A DNA stretch of 64,000 bases from Planctomycetota bacterium (GCA_027622195.1 JAQBZO010000006.1:40208-104207); one strand, 5' to 3'; positions 8,633-17,624 are shown, numbered from the stretch's first letter. The notes: a model not told the origin generated them from the sequence alone. Program-made: numbers and translations.

Positions 8633-10303
8633 TCATGGCTCGTTCTTGAGACTTGCTCGAAAGTGATCTCGAATCTTCGGACCCAACACGGCGAGTGTCA
8701 CAGACACGACCTGCGACGGCGCAATGGCTTGAAGGTACACACAACCACCGCGTCCCGACGGAGGCGCATGGCCGCGCTCGGCTTGGAGTGCGCAGCGTCG
8801 ATTGAACCAATCGAACAATTCTCTCGCGTTGTTCGATGCTCCACGCTCATCGCGTTCTGGAAGGACGGCCCACGAGCGCGAGAACCCCTCTGCGCCAGTA
8901 TTCCATCGCTCGTCGAGAATATGTTCGAGATCCCACCGCGCCCACCCGGCTGCTGAACGTGCCGAGATCCGTCCACTTGCATCAATGATGGGATCGGGCC
9001 GTCTCGTGGCGGAATCGAAGGGCGAGAGCATCGCGCTCCACATGTCGAGCCATCGCCCTGAGCGCCCCGTGGGAGAAATCAACGCCCCCATTTTGAATTC
9101 ATCTTCGATCGAACAATGCACTCGGAATGAATGTGATCCAATCCATTGTCCAAACGCGGAACGAGTGACTCCATCGGTGGTCGTGAATGGATCCGACTCG
9201 GGTTGGAGAGGAAGTTCGCCAAGCGAGCGATGTGATGGGAACACCGGCGCGGTGACGAACGCTGCAGAGACAAGGTCTGGTCGCTGCGCGACAAGTCGAA
9301 GTGCTGCGAATCCACCCACACCAAGACCAACCACAACACGATCTTCTGCGCGAGTCGATGCTCCGTACTGCGCATGAAGCAATGGAAGAAGGTCGGCTTC
9401 GAGCACTCGCTCCCACGCGCCTGCAAGGGGCGAGTTCATCCAGCCGTGATTTCCCCAGTCGCCACGCGAATCGAGGACAACCCAGACCGCTTGAGGAAGG
9501 AAACCGACATCCGTTGCTGCTTCAATGACAGGAGCGAGATCTTGTGCCATGAGCCAACTGCCATCACCATCTGGGACCACGAGAATGATTGGCCATCGCA
9601 GCGGGGCTGAGTCGTCTCGAGGATGGTGCGCCGGCAAGATCACCGCTGCGCGAAGATGCCCTGCACTCGAAAGTCCAATCTCGACGTGGCGATCAATGAG
9701 TTCAATGTTGTCGCCTTTCGGAACTGCATCGTCCACGACACGCTTCACGAGTGGCAACGAAATGCGGTCGGCTTCTTGTCCCCGAAGCGAAATAAGGATG
9801 GGCTCACTCATCGGAGCGCCCGCGTCTGGGATTCCTGCGGGTGATCCAACAGGATCGAGGATCGCTTGCACGACATACTCGCCTTCGAGCGCTCCCGGAG
9901 CAACGGGCCACCACGCTGCATCCTCATCCAATGCGATCTCGAGGTCACCAACATTCGCATTGATGGCTCCAAGGATCGGCGGATCGAAGTGGAACGCATT
10001 CCAATCGATTTCTCCTGTCGATGTCGCGAGGTGCGCGGGCTGAATGGCGACGATGACCCGCCCCGCTTCCATTGCCGCGCCGAGGATCGGATCCCATGCA
10101 ACGAGAACCTCATCGTTCACAATCGCCTCGGCGAAACTCGCCGTTGGACGCGGTGACACGAACCGCGCAGGCGGCGGGTTTTCGCTGAGCGGAAGGCCAT
10201 CCGCGGTCGTCCGTGGTGCGGCGGCTGGTTCAACAGGCGCTCGCGGAACGCTCTGTCGCGCGAGCACTATGGCCGCGATAGCGATGGCGTTCGAAACGAA
10301 CAT
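8633..10303 (-). CDS. Exported esterase-like alpha/beta-hydrolase, catalytic serine apparently lost
   Basis: The 556-residue protein begins with a hydrophobic export signal (MFVSNAIAIAAIVLA). Residues ~60-190 form a beta-rich region and ~200-450 an alpha/beta-hydrolase of the putative esterase (enterochelin esterase/esterase D) type: ILVVPDGDGSW, WGNHGWMNSPLAGAWERVLEADLLPLL and the nucleophile-elbow region VVVGLGVGGFAALRL. In active members the elbow reads G-x-S-x-G-G; here the serine position is Gly328 (codon 9322-9320, ggt). The protein may therefore bind a ligand or polymer rather than hydrolyse an ester. It is followed by rlmE and is divergent from the DUF4097-like lipoprotein gene (50 bases between starts). 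The fold call is moderate; the missing serine is read directly from the DNA. Confidence 0.7.
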   Translation of the reverse strand: MFVSNAIAIAAIVLARQSVPRAPVEPAAAPRTTADGLPLSENPPPARFVSPRPTASFAEAIVNDEVLVAWDPILGAAMEAGRVIVAIQPAHLATSTGEIDWNAFHFDPPILGAINANVGDLEIALDEDAAWWPVAPGALEGEYVVQAILDPVGSPAGIPDAGAPMSEPILISLRGQEADRISLPLVKRVVDDAVPKGDNIELIDRHVEIGLSSAGHLRAAVILPAHHPRDDSAPLRWPIILVVPDGDGSWLMAQDLAPVIEAATDVGFLPQAVWVVLDSRGDWGNHGWMNSPLAGAWERVLEADLLPLLHAQYGASTRAEDRVVVGLGVGGFAALRLVAQRPDLVSAAFVTAPVFPSHRSLGELPLQPESDPFTTTDGVTRSAFGQWIGSHSFRVHCSIEDEFKMGALISPTGRSGRWLDMWSAMLSPFDSATRRPDPIIDASGRISARSAAGWARWDLEHILDERWNTGAEGFSRSWAVLPERDERGASNNARELFDWFNRRCALQAERGHAPPSGRGGCVYLQAIAPSQVVSVTLAVLGPKIRDHFRASLKNEP

Positions 10304-10353
10304 CCATGCATCGTAGGGCGTTTCGATCCATCAGCGCATACACTCGCCATTCG

Positions 10354-11220
10354 ATGCCATTGCGATTCGATTCATCTGCACTTCGATTGTGTCTCGCGCT
10401 CGCGATGGGAGCATGCTGCGCCGTTGGATGCAGCACTCTCGATCATCCAGGTCCTGGCATGGTCAAGGACGCGATGTCACCAATCCAGAGTGCATTCTTG
10501 CACCATCGAAGCGCGGAAGAGCGGCAGACGATTGACATTTTTGAGCCGATTGATGTCGATATTCGGAACTTCGCCGGCGATGTGGTCATCACAGGTCACC
10601 ACGGCGAACAGGGAGCACGGCAAGGATCACTCACACTCGTCCGCCGCGCGGTTCACGGCATTGGACGCGCTGACGATTCAGAGGCATCCCTCAGCGACAT
10701 CGCGCTGCGCACTGACTTGACCGAAATCGAGCCTGGTCATTTCTTGCTCACCGTTGAATCCACGACGAGCCATTCAGAACCCTGGTTTCAACGACTCGAT
10801 ATCGAAATCGATATTGCCCAACTTGGAGCGGTGCGCGTCCATACGGCACGAGGACACGTCGTCGTGCGCGGGGCGGACCGAGGCTGCGATATTGAAACGA
10901 CGGATGGCGACTGTCGATTCATCACAAGGCGCGTCATCCATGATCCGATGACCATCGCGACGAGTGCAGGAGATATCGAAGTGCGATTGCCCACGGGCTC
11001 GACAGGATCATTCGATGCAGAGACTGTTGGTGGACAAGTCTTCAGTTCGATCAAGACTGGCCGCTGGCTCTTGCGCGATCAACGCAATGATGGCAACAGT
11101 ATGGTCGCGACGCTCAATGCGGGCACCAACAGGATCCTCCTTCGGACGACCGATGAGAGCATCTATATCAGTGTGTCGGACCGCCCCGACACGTCGTTCA
11201 GCATTATCAGCGATCTCTAA
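10354..11220 (+). CDS. Lipoprotein with DUF4097-like beta-helix/adhesin domain
   Basis: The likely start is ATG 10354 (MPLRFDSSALRLCLALAMG), giving 288 residues with a lipobox AVGC at the end of the signal peptide; the frame extends to 10306 but without a better start. The body contains repeated short beta strands: IDVRNFAGDVVITG, VRVHTARGHVVVRGA, CDIETTDGDCRFI, MTIATSAGDIEV and SFDAETVGGQVFSS, the pattern of the putative-adhesin DUF4097 family. It is probably anchored to a membrane facing the periplasm. Function unknown. It is divergent from the esterase-like gene and precedes two further exported proteins. Confidence 0.7.
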   Translation: MPLRFDSSALRLCLALAMGACCAVGCSTLDHPGPGMVKDAMSPIQSAFLHHRSAEERQTIDIFEPIDVDIRNFAGDVVITGHHGEQGARQGSLTLVRRAVHGIGRADDSEASLSDIALRTDLTEIEPGHFLLTVESTTSHSEPWFQRLDIEIDIAQLGAVRVHTARGHVVVRGADRGCDIETTDGDCRFITRRVIHDPMTIATSAGDIEVRLPTGSTGSFDAETVGGQVFSSIKTGRWLLRDQRNDGNSMVATLNAGTNRILLRTTDESIYISVSDRPDTSFSIISDL

Positions 11221-11230
11221 CTCTCACTCG

Positions 11231-11242
11231 TTGTGATCACAA
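11231..11242. promoter_or_regulatory. Perfect palindrome TTGTGATCACAA
   Basis: A 12-base perfect inverted repeat lies 12 bases before the GTG start at 11255 and directly abuts a TAGAAT hexamer. It contains CRP-like half sites (TGTGA/TCACA) but without the six-base spacer of a CRP site. It could be an operator; no matching site was found elsewhere in the window by eye. Confidence 0.3.
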
Positions 11243-11248
11243 TAGAAT
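11243..11248 (+). promoter_or_regulatory. Possible -10 box TAGAAT before the PqaA-like gene
   Basis: The hexamer TAGAAT (one mismatch to TATAAT) lies just before the GTG start at 11255. The same hexamer occurs before carA, sucA and the polysaccharide export gene. No convincing -35 element is visible at the usual spacing, so this is a weak call. Confidence 0.25.
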
Positions 11249-11254
11249 GGACGA

Positions 11255-12682
11255 GTGGTTCGATCCATCCTATTGTTGCCATGCTTCATTGCGATCGCAG
11301 TCAGTTCTGCGCCGCCGATCCCTGAATCGGCTTCGGTCAATGGTGTTTTTGACGCGTATCTCCTGCGCGAGCGCGCCAATGCGTTTTCATTGATCTCGCG
11401 CGATGGTCCGATTGAATCTCTGACGCCGAATCATCCTCCAGACCGCGTCGTCATCTGGACGATGACGAGCCAGATCGTGGGCGGCACTCCATGGACACAC
11501 GATCTCGTACTCGTTGCCCCGCAGGGTGATGTCAACGCGGCGATTCCACAAAGTCTTGCGCTGTTGTGGCTCGTCGGAGAAGTGCCCTCTACAGATCTCA
11601 TCAAGCCACTGCAAGAAGCGGCGACGACGCTTGGCATTCCTTGCGCCGCGGTGACCAACACGATGGGCAGAGCCGCTGCGGAGAAGGGAATGCTCGAGGA
11701 AGATCGGCTTGCTGCGTCGATGCGCGGATTTCTCGACAGTGGAGATCCTGATCAGCCGCTCCTCCTTGCGATGGTGCGTACCGTGACTGCCTCGATGGAC
11801 ATTCTCGAGTCGTGGTCCACAGAGCAGTCCACCCAGTGGAACGCTGCCACTCTCTCTCGTTTCGTCGTCGTTGGTGCACAACACCGGGGATGGGCAGCAT
11901 GGCTTTCAGCCGCGATGGACAGCCGCGTCGGCGCAATCGGATCGCTTGCGTTCGATTACGCAGCCATTCCCATTCAGATCGCAAGGCAGCGCGAAGAGTT
12001 TGGCGGACCGAGTGCATCACTGGCGTCATTCGCATCGCGTGGTGTGTTTGACGCATTGGATACTCCGCGCGGACGACAACTCGTAGCCCTCATTGATCCT
12101 GCTGCGTACATCTCGCGCGTGCGCGTGCCCATCTGGTTCGTCATCGGGTCCAACGATGAGTGTTTCCCTCTCTCTGCTCTCGAACAATTCGCGTGGGATC
12201 TCAAGAATCCATTTCGAGTGTCGTACCGAATGAACAAGACGAGCGATGTTGGAAGTGCGCTACCGCTCGATGAATTGAGACTCCTTCGAGACTGGGCGGA
12301 CGATCCATCACTCATTCTTCCTGGAGCATCACTCACCGTCAGCAATGCTTCGGTGGGACTCATCCCTGAACTCGACAATGAGTCGATCTACCGCGTGCGA
12401 CTGTGGAGCGCGAGTGGAGCGACAGGAGACTTGCGATCGGCAGTATGGAAGTCAGAGCCGATGGCTCGGGATGCAGGCCGTTGGATTTCTGCTCGTCCTG
12501 AATTACCCGAAGGACACAAGGTGCAGGCTTTGATGGGCGAACTCGAACTTCGTGACTCGCTCGGTCGTCGGTCATCCGTATCGACCCTTCCCATCATTAT
12601 GGACAGCGCGGACACACCCAAAGTGCCAAAACCAAGGCTGTTTTTGCCACCTCCACAGAGATCGCCGTCCCACGACCACTAG
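11255..12682 (+). CDS. Exported PhoPQ-activated pathogenicity-related (PqaA-like) protein, probably inactive
   Basis: The 475-residue product starts at GTG 11255 with a signal peptide (MVRSILLLPCFIAIAVSSA). The order of motifs matches the PhoPQ-related alpha/beta-hydrolase family: FDAYLLRERANAF near residue 28, the WTHDLVLVAP region, FVVVGAQHRGWAAWLSAAMDSRV, FASRGVFDALDTPRG, VDPYSY-like LIDPAAYISRVRVP and IGSNDECFP. Family members carry GASKRGW at the nucleophile elbow; here it is GAQHRGW, with Gln209 (caa at 11879-11881) in the serine position. The late NxGH motif is replaced by NKTSDVG, so the usual histidine also appears absent, while the acidic residue in SNDE remains. It is likely a secreted binding protein derived from a hydrolase. 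Confidence 0.75.
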   Translation: MVRSILLLPCFIAIAVSSAPPIPESASVNGVFDAYLLRERANAFSLISRDGPIESLTPNHPPDRVVIWTMTSQIVGGTPWTHDLVLVAPQGDVNAAIPQSLALLWLVGEVPSTDLIKPLQEAATTLGIPCAAVTNTMGRAAAEKGMLEEDRLAASMRGFLDSGDPDQPLLLAMVRTVTASMDILESWSTEQSTQWNAATLSRFVVVGAQHRGWAAWLSAAMDSRVGAIGSLAFDYAAIPIQIARQREEFGGPSASLASFASRGVFDALDTPRGRQLVALIDPAAYISRVRVPIWFVIGSNDECFPLSALEQFAWDLKNPFRVSYRMNKTSDVGSALPLDELRLLRDWADDPSLILPGASLTVSNASVGLIPELDNESIYRVRLWSASGATGDLRSAVWKSEPMARDAGRWISARPELPEGHKVQALMGELELRDSLGRRSSVSTLPIIMDSADTPKVPKPRLFLPPPQRSPSHDH

Positions 12683-12739
12683 ACTGTCACGCAGGGTCTG
12701 TGGGTCGCTCGTCTCTCGCTCATCTCTAGGAACCATCAC

Positions 12740-15223
12740 ATGAGCAATCAATTCAGAATTCTTGGGTGTGCTGTTGTGTTCGCCGCTGCTCTCTTCATTG
12801 GCCGAATCGCACATGGACAACACATCAAACTGCTCGGCAGTCACGCGCTAGACGCCAGACTCGTCGCCGCGGGATTCGACGAAGCACAGCGTGGCCTGGT
12901 GCTCGACGAGTTTGCTCAGTCCATCGAGTCCTTCAAGACGGCTGCGAATGGTCCGATCGCGATGTGGTTTATCCAATGTGAGGTACGACACCCCACGAAG
13001 GAGCTTGCCCTCGAGGCAGTCAAGTCTGGACGCGTCGCGGCGCAGGCTTGGGGTGATGCAGAATCAGGTCTCAGCACATTGATCATTGCGACAGCGCGGG
13101 CGGATCAGAAGTCTGCTGCGGATGCCGTGGTGAAGTGGATGCAGGTTCGCCGTGATCTCGCCATTCTCCCAACGAGCGGGTTCCATTTCTATCGGGAGGG
13201 GCATTTCGATGCCCGAGATGCGGCGACCGATTTGTCACTCGATGCCGCAACGACCGCGGCGATCGCCCCCGCTCTCGAGGCGTACTCGATTGAACACGCG
13301 AGCCTTGCCCGTTCGTATCGCGATGCGGTCATCGAACGTCCACTGCGCGTTTTCGAGGCAGGTGAATTGTTTCCAGAACCGATTCTTGGGGAAGAGGAGG
13401 ACAATGATGGCGAGGTCGATCCATCCGCTGCAGACGGCGGGGATGACGATTTTTTTAGTCGGCGGGTCCGGAGTGCAAAACAGCGCCGCGCTCACTCCAA
13501 TAGCGAACGAACCGAAGCACGGTTGCGATTGATTGTCCTCGATATTCGAACTCTTGAATCACTCTTCCCCTCGCTGACAAGTCACCAGAAGGCATTGATC
13601 GCGTCGGACTGGTGGGAACAACTCCGCCTTGGCGATATCACTCGGCAACAGTTCACGATGGGACAGAGATGGAAGTCCACGGGCAACAAGAGCTCCTCTG
13701 ACACCGCGGAGATCAATGACTTGTGCGAGGCATGGCTCACCGAATTCTGGCCACTCGCGAAGAGACTGGCGAGTGACCGCAAGGAAATCGACGCCGATCG
13801 CTTCGGTCAAATGCCACAGTTCGAAGAAACCAGCACTGCGAATTCATCCGAGTCTGTATGGGCACAACTTGCCGAAGCGAATCAGAGTACGAGCGATGGT
13901 CTTCGAGAGCAGTCCCCAGAAACGCGCGGGATCGCCTCGAAACTGCTGCAGTCTTTGACGTCAGTGTTTGCTACTGAGGAACCAGTCTCGATTTCCATCG
14001 TGGTGGGGCCTGACGGATTCGTCGGCGACGAGAACATGGTGTTCGAGAGTTCTGAAATGATCATCGTCAGCGATGACGGTCAAGTCACCATGACGAGGGA
14101 CCTAGGAAGTCCTGGAATACTTCCCAAATCCATCACGATGAATGATCTCCGCACGACGCTGGAATCATCTGAGGTTCCCGAATCGCTGATGGTGGTCGCC
14201 GAGACCGTGCTCGACGATCTGCACACTGCTTCGAAAGAGATCACCGATGCTGCGGCTTTGCATGACGAGCAACCCCTTGCGCTCATGCATGCCATGTCGA
14301 TGGGCCCAGACGGACAAGTGAAGGTTCTCGATCCTTCCGAGAGAAATCAGTTGGCGGCGGATCGTCAGTCGCTTCGCGATCGCTTACTCACGCTCGAATC
14401 GCAAGCACTCCTGCAGTTGGCATCAGCCACTGTGCCAACGGACAATGAACCATCGGTCACTTGGCTTGTTCCTTGGCGAATATATGAGTCAGCACGAGCG
14501 TCCTCTTCCACAGGACCAAGGACCAATTCGACTCCATCGACACTGAATGCCGTTCGTTTCATCGATGATGCCGAACTCTCGACCGACGATCTTCGCATCG
14601 TTGGGCCCAACCTTGCAACGGCCCTTGCCACCCTCACTACCTTCACCCGCTCGGCACAGACTGCCCAAGCGAGCGTGGGGCAGGCTGACCTCGCGTTCCA
14701 TCAGGAATTCAGTTCAGGTCGCAACGACCAGGCGAGGATTCAGGCCGCTCAAGAATCGATCAGGTCGGCGCGGCAGAGTGTGGCCCACGCCAACGCCCGA
14801 CTCGCTGACGCACTGACCTCCGTCGAGTCGGTGCTCACATCGCAACTCGGGGATGCGTCTGCGCAGCGCGTTCGTGACGCTCTCATCAATCAGAGGTATG
14901 CCGGAGTGCTCCGTGACCACACGAATCTCTCGACTCGGTTTGATGCGGCACTTCGAGGCGACCTGACAGAGTCCACTCGTGCGTCGGTCGTCGCTCTTGC
15001 GCACTCATGGAAGAGTGCATCACGCGCGATGCGTGACAAGATCGTGCAGAATGAACTCTCCGTCACGACAGGGGACGAGATGGCAGCAGAAAACACTCGT
15101 CGCCAACGGTGTGACTCGCTCCAATTCGAGCGGGACGAACTCAATCGAAGGGTCGACCGCGCTCTTCGTGCACTCATTGGGGTTGACGGATCGAAAAAGA
15201 TTACACCGCTCCCCGAATGGTGA
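12740..15223 (+). CDS. Large exported protein of unknown function
   Basis: I do not recognise this 827-residue protein. It starts at ATG 12740 after AGGA at ~12728 and has a clear signal peptide (CAVVFAAALFIGRIAHGQ, cleavage probably after AHG). Residues ~220-245 form a very acidic stretch (EEEDNDGEVDPSAADGGDDD). Residues ~630-810 are alanine/serine/glutamine-rich and strongly helical, probably coiled coil (SAQTAQASVGQADLAFHQEF and QAAQESIRSARQSVAHANAR). There are no cysteine pairs, metal motifs or membrane segments apart from the signal. It follows the PqaA-like gene by 57 bases and may share its transcript. Probably a periplasmic or surface scaffold, by inference only. Confidence 0.8.
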   Translation: MSNQFRILGCAVVFAAALFIGRIAHGQHIKLLGSHALDARLVAAGFDEAQRGLVLDEFAQSIESFKTAANGPIAMWFIQCEVRHPTKELALEAVKSGRVAAQAWGDAESGLSTLIIATARADQKSAADAVVKWMQVRRDLAILPTSGFHFYREGHFDARDAATDLSLDAATTAAIAPALEAYSIEHASLARSYRDAVIERPLRVFEAGELFPEPILGEEEDNDGEVDPSAADGGDDDFFSRRVRSAKQRRAHSNSERTEARLRLIVLDIRTLESLFPSLTSHQKALIASDWWEQLRLGDITRQQFTMGQRWKSTGNKSSSDTAEINDLCEAWLTEFWPLAKRLASDRKEIDADRFGQMPQFEETSTANSSESVWAQLAEANQSTSDGLREQSPETRGIASKLLQSLTSVFATEEPVSISIVVGPDGFVGDENMVFESSEMIIVSDDGQVTMTRDLGSPGILPKSITMNDLRTTLESSEVPESLMVVAETVLDDLHTASKEITDAAALHDEQPLALMHAMSMGPDGQVKVLDPSERNQLAADRQSLRDRLLTLESQALLQLASATVPTDNEPSVTWLVPWRIYESARASSSTGPRTNSTPSTLNAVRFIDDAELSTDDLRIVGPNLATALATLTTFTRSAQTAQASVGQADLAFHQEFSSGRNDQARIQAAQESIRSARQSVAHANARLADALTSVESVLTSQLGDASAQRVRDALINQRYAGVLRDHTNLSTRFDAALRGDLTESTRASVVALAHSWKSASRAMRDKIVQNELSVTTGDEMAAENTRRQRCDSLQFERDELNRRVDRALRALIGVDGSKKITPLPEW

Positions 15224-15251
15224 TGACCTCATCCAATCGGCTGAGACGCTG

Positions 15252-15635
15252 TTATCCCCTCGACCACTCGTGCGGCACCGATCCGTGCGTCGCGATGATG
15301 CGCGATCGAAATCCGCCGCGACCTTTCCATTCGGTCACGATTTGTAACCAGCGAGGACTCATCGAACGAGCGAGGTCATCGCGGATGGCGTTGGTGACCG
15401 CTTCGTAGTAAATGCCTCTGTTCCTGAAGTCTTGAAAGTACATCTTCAGGCTCTTGAGTTCGACGCATACCGCTTCAGGCACATATCGCACCGTCACCGT
15501 TCCAAAATCAGGATGGCCAGTCTTCGGACACACACTCGTGAATTCATCGTGCACGTGCTCGATGACGAATGGAGCACTCGATGGCGAATCAAAGAACTCG
15601 AGCAGATCAGCGTTGGGGCGCGTGGTGGCGGTCAT
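15252..15635 (-). CDS. queF: 7-cyano-7-deazaguanine reductase QueF
   Basis: QueF reduces preQ0 to preQ1 with NADPH in queuosine biosynthesis. The 127-residue product is the short unimodular type. Key residues are visible: the thioimide-forming Cys36 and the proton donor Asp43 in SVCPKTGHPDFG, the NADPH-binding ELKSLK at 59-64 and FRNRGIYYE. The ATG overlaps the stop of the upstream TPR/nfo gene by four bases. No other queuosine genes are present in the window. Confidence 0.95.
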   Translation of the reverse strand: MTATTRPNADLLEFFDSPSSAPFVIEHVHDEFTSVCPKTGHPDFGTVTVRYVPEAVCVELKSLKMYFQDFRNRGIYYEAVTNAIRDDLARSMSPRWLQIVTEWKGRGGFRSRIIATHGSVPHEWSRG

Positions 15636-17581
15636 AGGTCGTATTGTCCCATCAACCGCATGATGCGCCGTTGGTCAGGATTGATTTCAAGGCTATGTTG
15701 GATTGCGTTCCGCGCTCGTGTGGCGGCATCAGCGTCACCCTTCTTGCTGCGAATCCACTCATTGATCGCGTTGATCGCGATGCCATTCCAACAAGGGTAA
15801 TAGCGGGAGTCGAGGACGGTCCCTTCTCGGTACGCCGCTTCGGATGCGTCCCAATCGCCAGCCTTGAAGCGCACCCAGCCGAGTCGTTCCCAACTCTCTG
15901 CGCGAGGAGAGATGCGGACGAGTTCTTCGGCAGTCAACACCGCCTCGCTCGTTCGATTGTCCGCCGTCAGGGCGTTGATGAGATTGATGAGGAGTCGAGA
16001 AGAAGGTTCCGCCAATTCGAGAGCAGCGTTGTACTGCGCAACCGCTTCACTAGGACGCTGACAACGCTCGTAGGCGACTCCGAGATTTGTGCGCGCACTC
16101 GCCGACTTTGGATCAATGCGAACGGCTCTCTCTCCATACGCCACAGCCGCGCGTGGCTCGCCCATATTGAGGTACACAATCGTCATGCTGATGTTTGCAT
16201 TCACATCGTTGGGACGAAGGCTGATCGCGCGGTGATATGCGCGCACGGCATCGACATACTGACCAAGCATGTGGAGCGACATGCCGTATCCGTAAAATGC
16301 ATCGTAATTGTTCACATCCAACTTTGTCGCCCGTTGGTACGCAGGAGCGGACTCTTTCCACTGCTGCTGCGCAACATGCACATCGCCTACGCCAATCCAC
16401 GCCGTGGGCAGGAGCGGATTCTCTCGGAGCACTTCTCGAAACTGCGCCAACGCGCGCGCATAGTCGCCGCCTGCCAAGTCTTTCGATGCGTCCTCCAACT
16501 TGATGTGCTGCGATGGGGTGGGCTGTGCCACTTCGCCTGGAGCAAGATCAGATCGATTGACCTGCATCGACTGCCCCTTTTGTTTCCACGTTCTTCTGCA
16601 GCCAGAACTCGCCGATACACCGGCGAGGAGGGCGCACACGATGACGGCGCGCACCAATCGCTGTGCCCGACTCGCGTACGAACGAAGTTGAGCTGCGTTG
16701 ATCTCATCCATCGGGCGACCATCGGTAGACATCGTCTTTGGAGTTTCGAGGATCACCGGTGCGTTGACCGCTGCTGCGGCACGAACCATCACGCGGAAGC
16801 AATGTTCTCCGCACGCTCCATCGCCGATGTGCTCATGGCGATCCTTGCGGCTTCCGCGCTCGCCCACAGAATCATTCGCGTGAAGAACACGCAGCGCAGT
16901 GTCTCCACACGCCAATTGAAATGCATCGAGCACACCCTTGGCGCGCGGCGCGGTCGAAAAGTCGTATCCCGCGGCGACCATGTGACAGGTATCGAGGCAC
17001 ACTCCCACTCGTTCTGGATTCTTGACTGAATCCAACACAATGGCAAGATGCGCGAAGTCGTATCCAAGATTTGTTCCGCCCCCCGCCGTGGATTCAAGGC
17101 AAGTCACCACCGATGCACCCGCCGTCCTTCGATGTGTGGCATCGAGAGATTTGACAATGCGTCGCAATCCAATGAGTTCGTCCTTCGTCGGTGGTGTGCC
17201 GAGCACCTTGTCGCGCGGAGCGGCCTCGCCCAGATGAGCGCCGGGATGCATGACGCAGTAACCGATTCCCAGAGATTCGCAGCGGTCTGTTTCGTCGCAT
17301 TGCCTCTCGATGCTGCGTTGTCGCGATGCCTCGTCAGGAGATGCGAAATTGACGAGGTAACTGTTGTGGCTGACGAGGCGCGATGCACTGTCCTTCCAAC
17401 CAGTGCGACCGAGCGCGACCTTCCACGCATCGATCGCCTCACTCGTGAGAGGTGGCGCAGTCCATTGCCGTTGGTTCCGCGTGAACACTTGCAATGCGTC
17501 GAATCCAAGGGTGATTGCCTCGTCCACAGCATTGAACATCCCACCTGCGACCGAAAGATGTGACCCGATGCGGAGTGTCAT
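15632..17581 (-). CDS. nfo: Endonuclease IV fused in frame to a TPR lipoprotein
   Basis: The start is set at ATG 17581 (MTLRIGSHLSVAGGMFNAVD), the standard Nfo N-terminus. Residues 1-~307 are a full AP endonuclease IV: FTRNQRQW, SHNSYLVN, MHPGAHLG, CLESTAGGG, VGVCLDTCHMVAAGYDF, LHANDSVGERGSRKDRHEHIGDG and PVILETPK, with the zinc-binding His/Glu/Asp residues in place. The enzyme cuts DNA at abasic sites. There is no stop where Nfo should end. The same frame continues into a textbook lipoprotein signal (RAVIVCALLAGVSASSGC, ~residues 311-328) and then ~320 residues of TPR repeats (KDLAGGDYARALAQFREVLR, ATKLDVNNYDAFYGYGMSLH). A GTG at 16654 could start the lipoprotein independently. Either a true fusion, two overlapping in-frame products, or a lost stop codon (mutation or sequence error). 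Confidence 0.85.
   Translation of the reverse strand: MTLRIGSHLSVAGGMFNAVDEAITLGFDALQVFTRNQRQWTAPPLTSEAIDAWKVALGRTGWKDSASRLVSHNSYLVNFASPDEASRQRSIERQCDETDRCESLGIGYCVMHPGAHLGEAAPRDKVLGTPPTKDELIGLRRIVKSLDATHRRTAGASVVTCLESTAGGGTNLGYDFAHLAIVLDSVKNPERVGVCLDTCHMVAAGYDFSTAPRAKGVLDAFQLACGDTALRVLHANDSVGERGSRKDRHEHIGDGACGEHCFRVMVRAAAAVNAPVILETPKTMSTDGRPMDEINAAQLRSYASRAQRLVRAVIVCALLAGVSASSGCRRTWKQKGQSMQVNRSDLAPGEVAQPTPSQHIKLEDASKDLAGGDYARALAQFREVLRENPLLPTAWIGVGDVHVAQQQWKESAPAYQRATKLDVNNYDAFYGYGMSLHMLGQYVDAVRAYHRAISLRPNDVNANISMTIVYLNMGEPRAAVAYGERAVRIDPKSASARTNLGVAYERCQRPSEAVAQYNAALELAEPSSRLLINLINALTADNRTSEAVLTAEELVRISPRAESWERLGWVRFKAGDWDASEAAYREGTVLDSRYYPCWNGIAINAINEWIRSKKGDADAATRARNAIQHSLEINPDQRRIMRLMGQYDL
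16598..16654 (-). other. Internal lipoprotein signal peptide with possible GTG start
   Basis: The codons from GTG 16654 read VRAVIVCALLAGVSASSGC, a complete lipoprotein signal with lipobox ASSGC-type ending, placed inside the longer nfo frame. No strong Shine-Dalgarno sequence precedes it; an in-frame ATG at 16711 is another candidate start. If used, it would yield a separate exported TPR lipoprotein of about 340 residues. Confidence 0.55.
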
Positions 17582-17624
17582 GGCACCCCAGCGCATCGTT
17601 GGTGTTGTGCGAGACTCTGCATGG

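Noticed and set aside
12740..15223. Exosortase substrate candidate
   Set aside because: The 827-residue exported protein ends without a membrane helix or basic tail, so it has no sorting signal.
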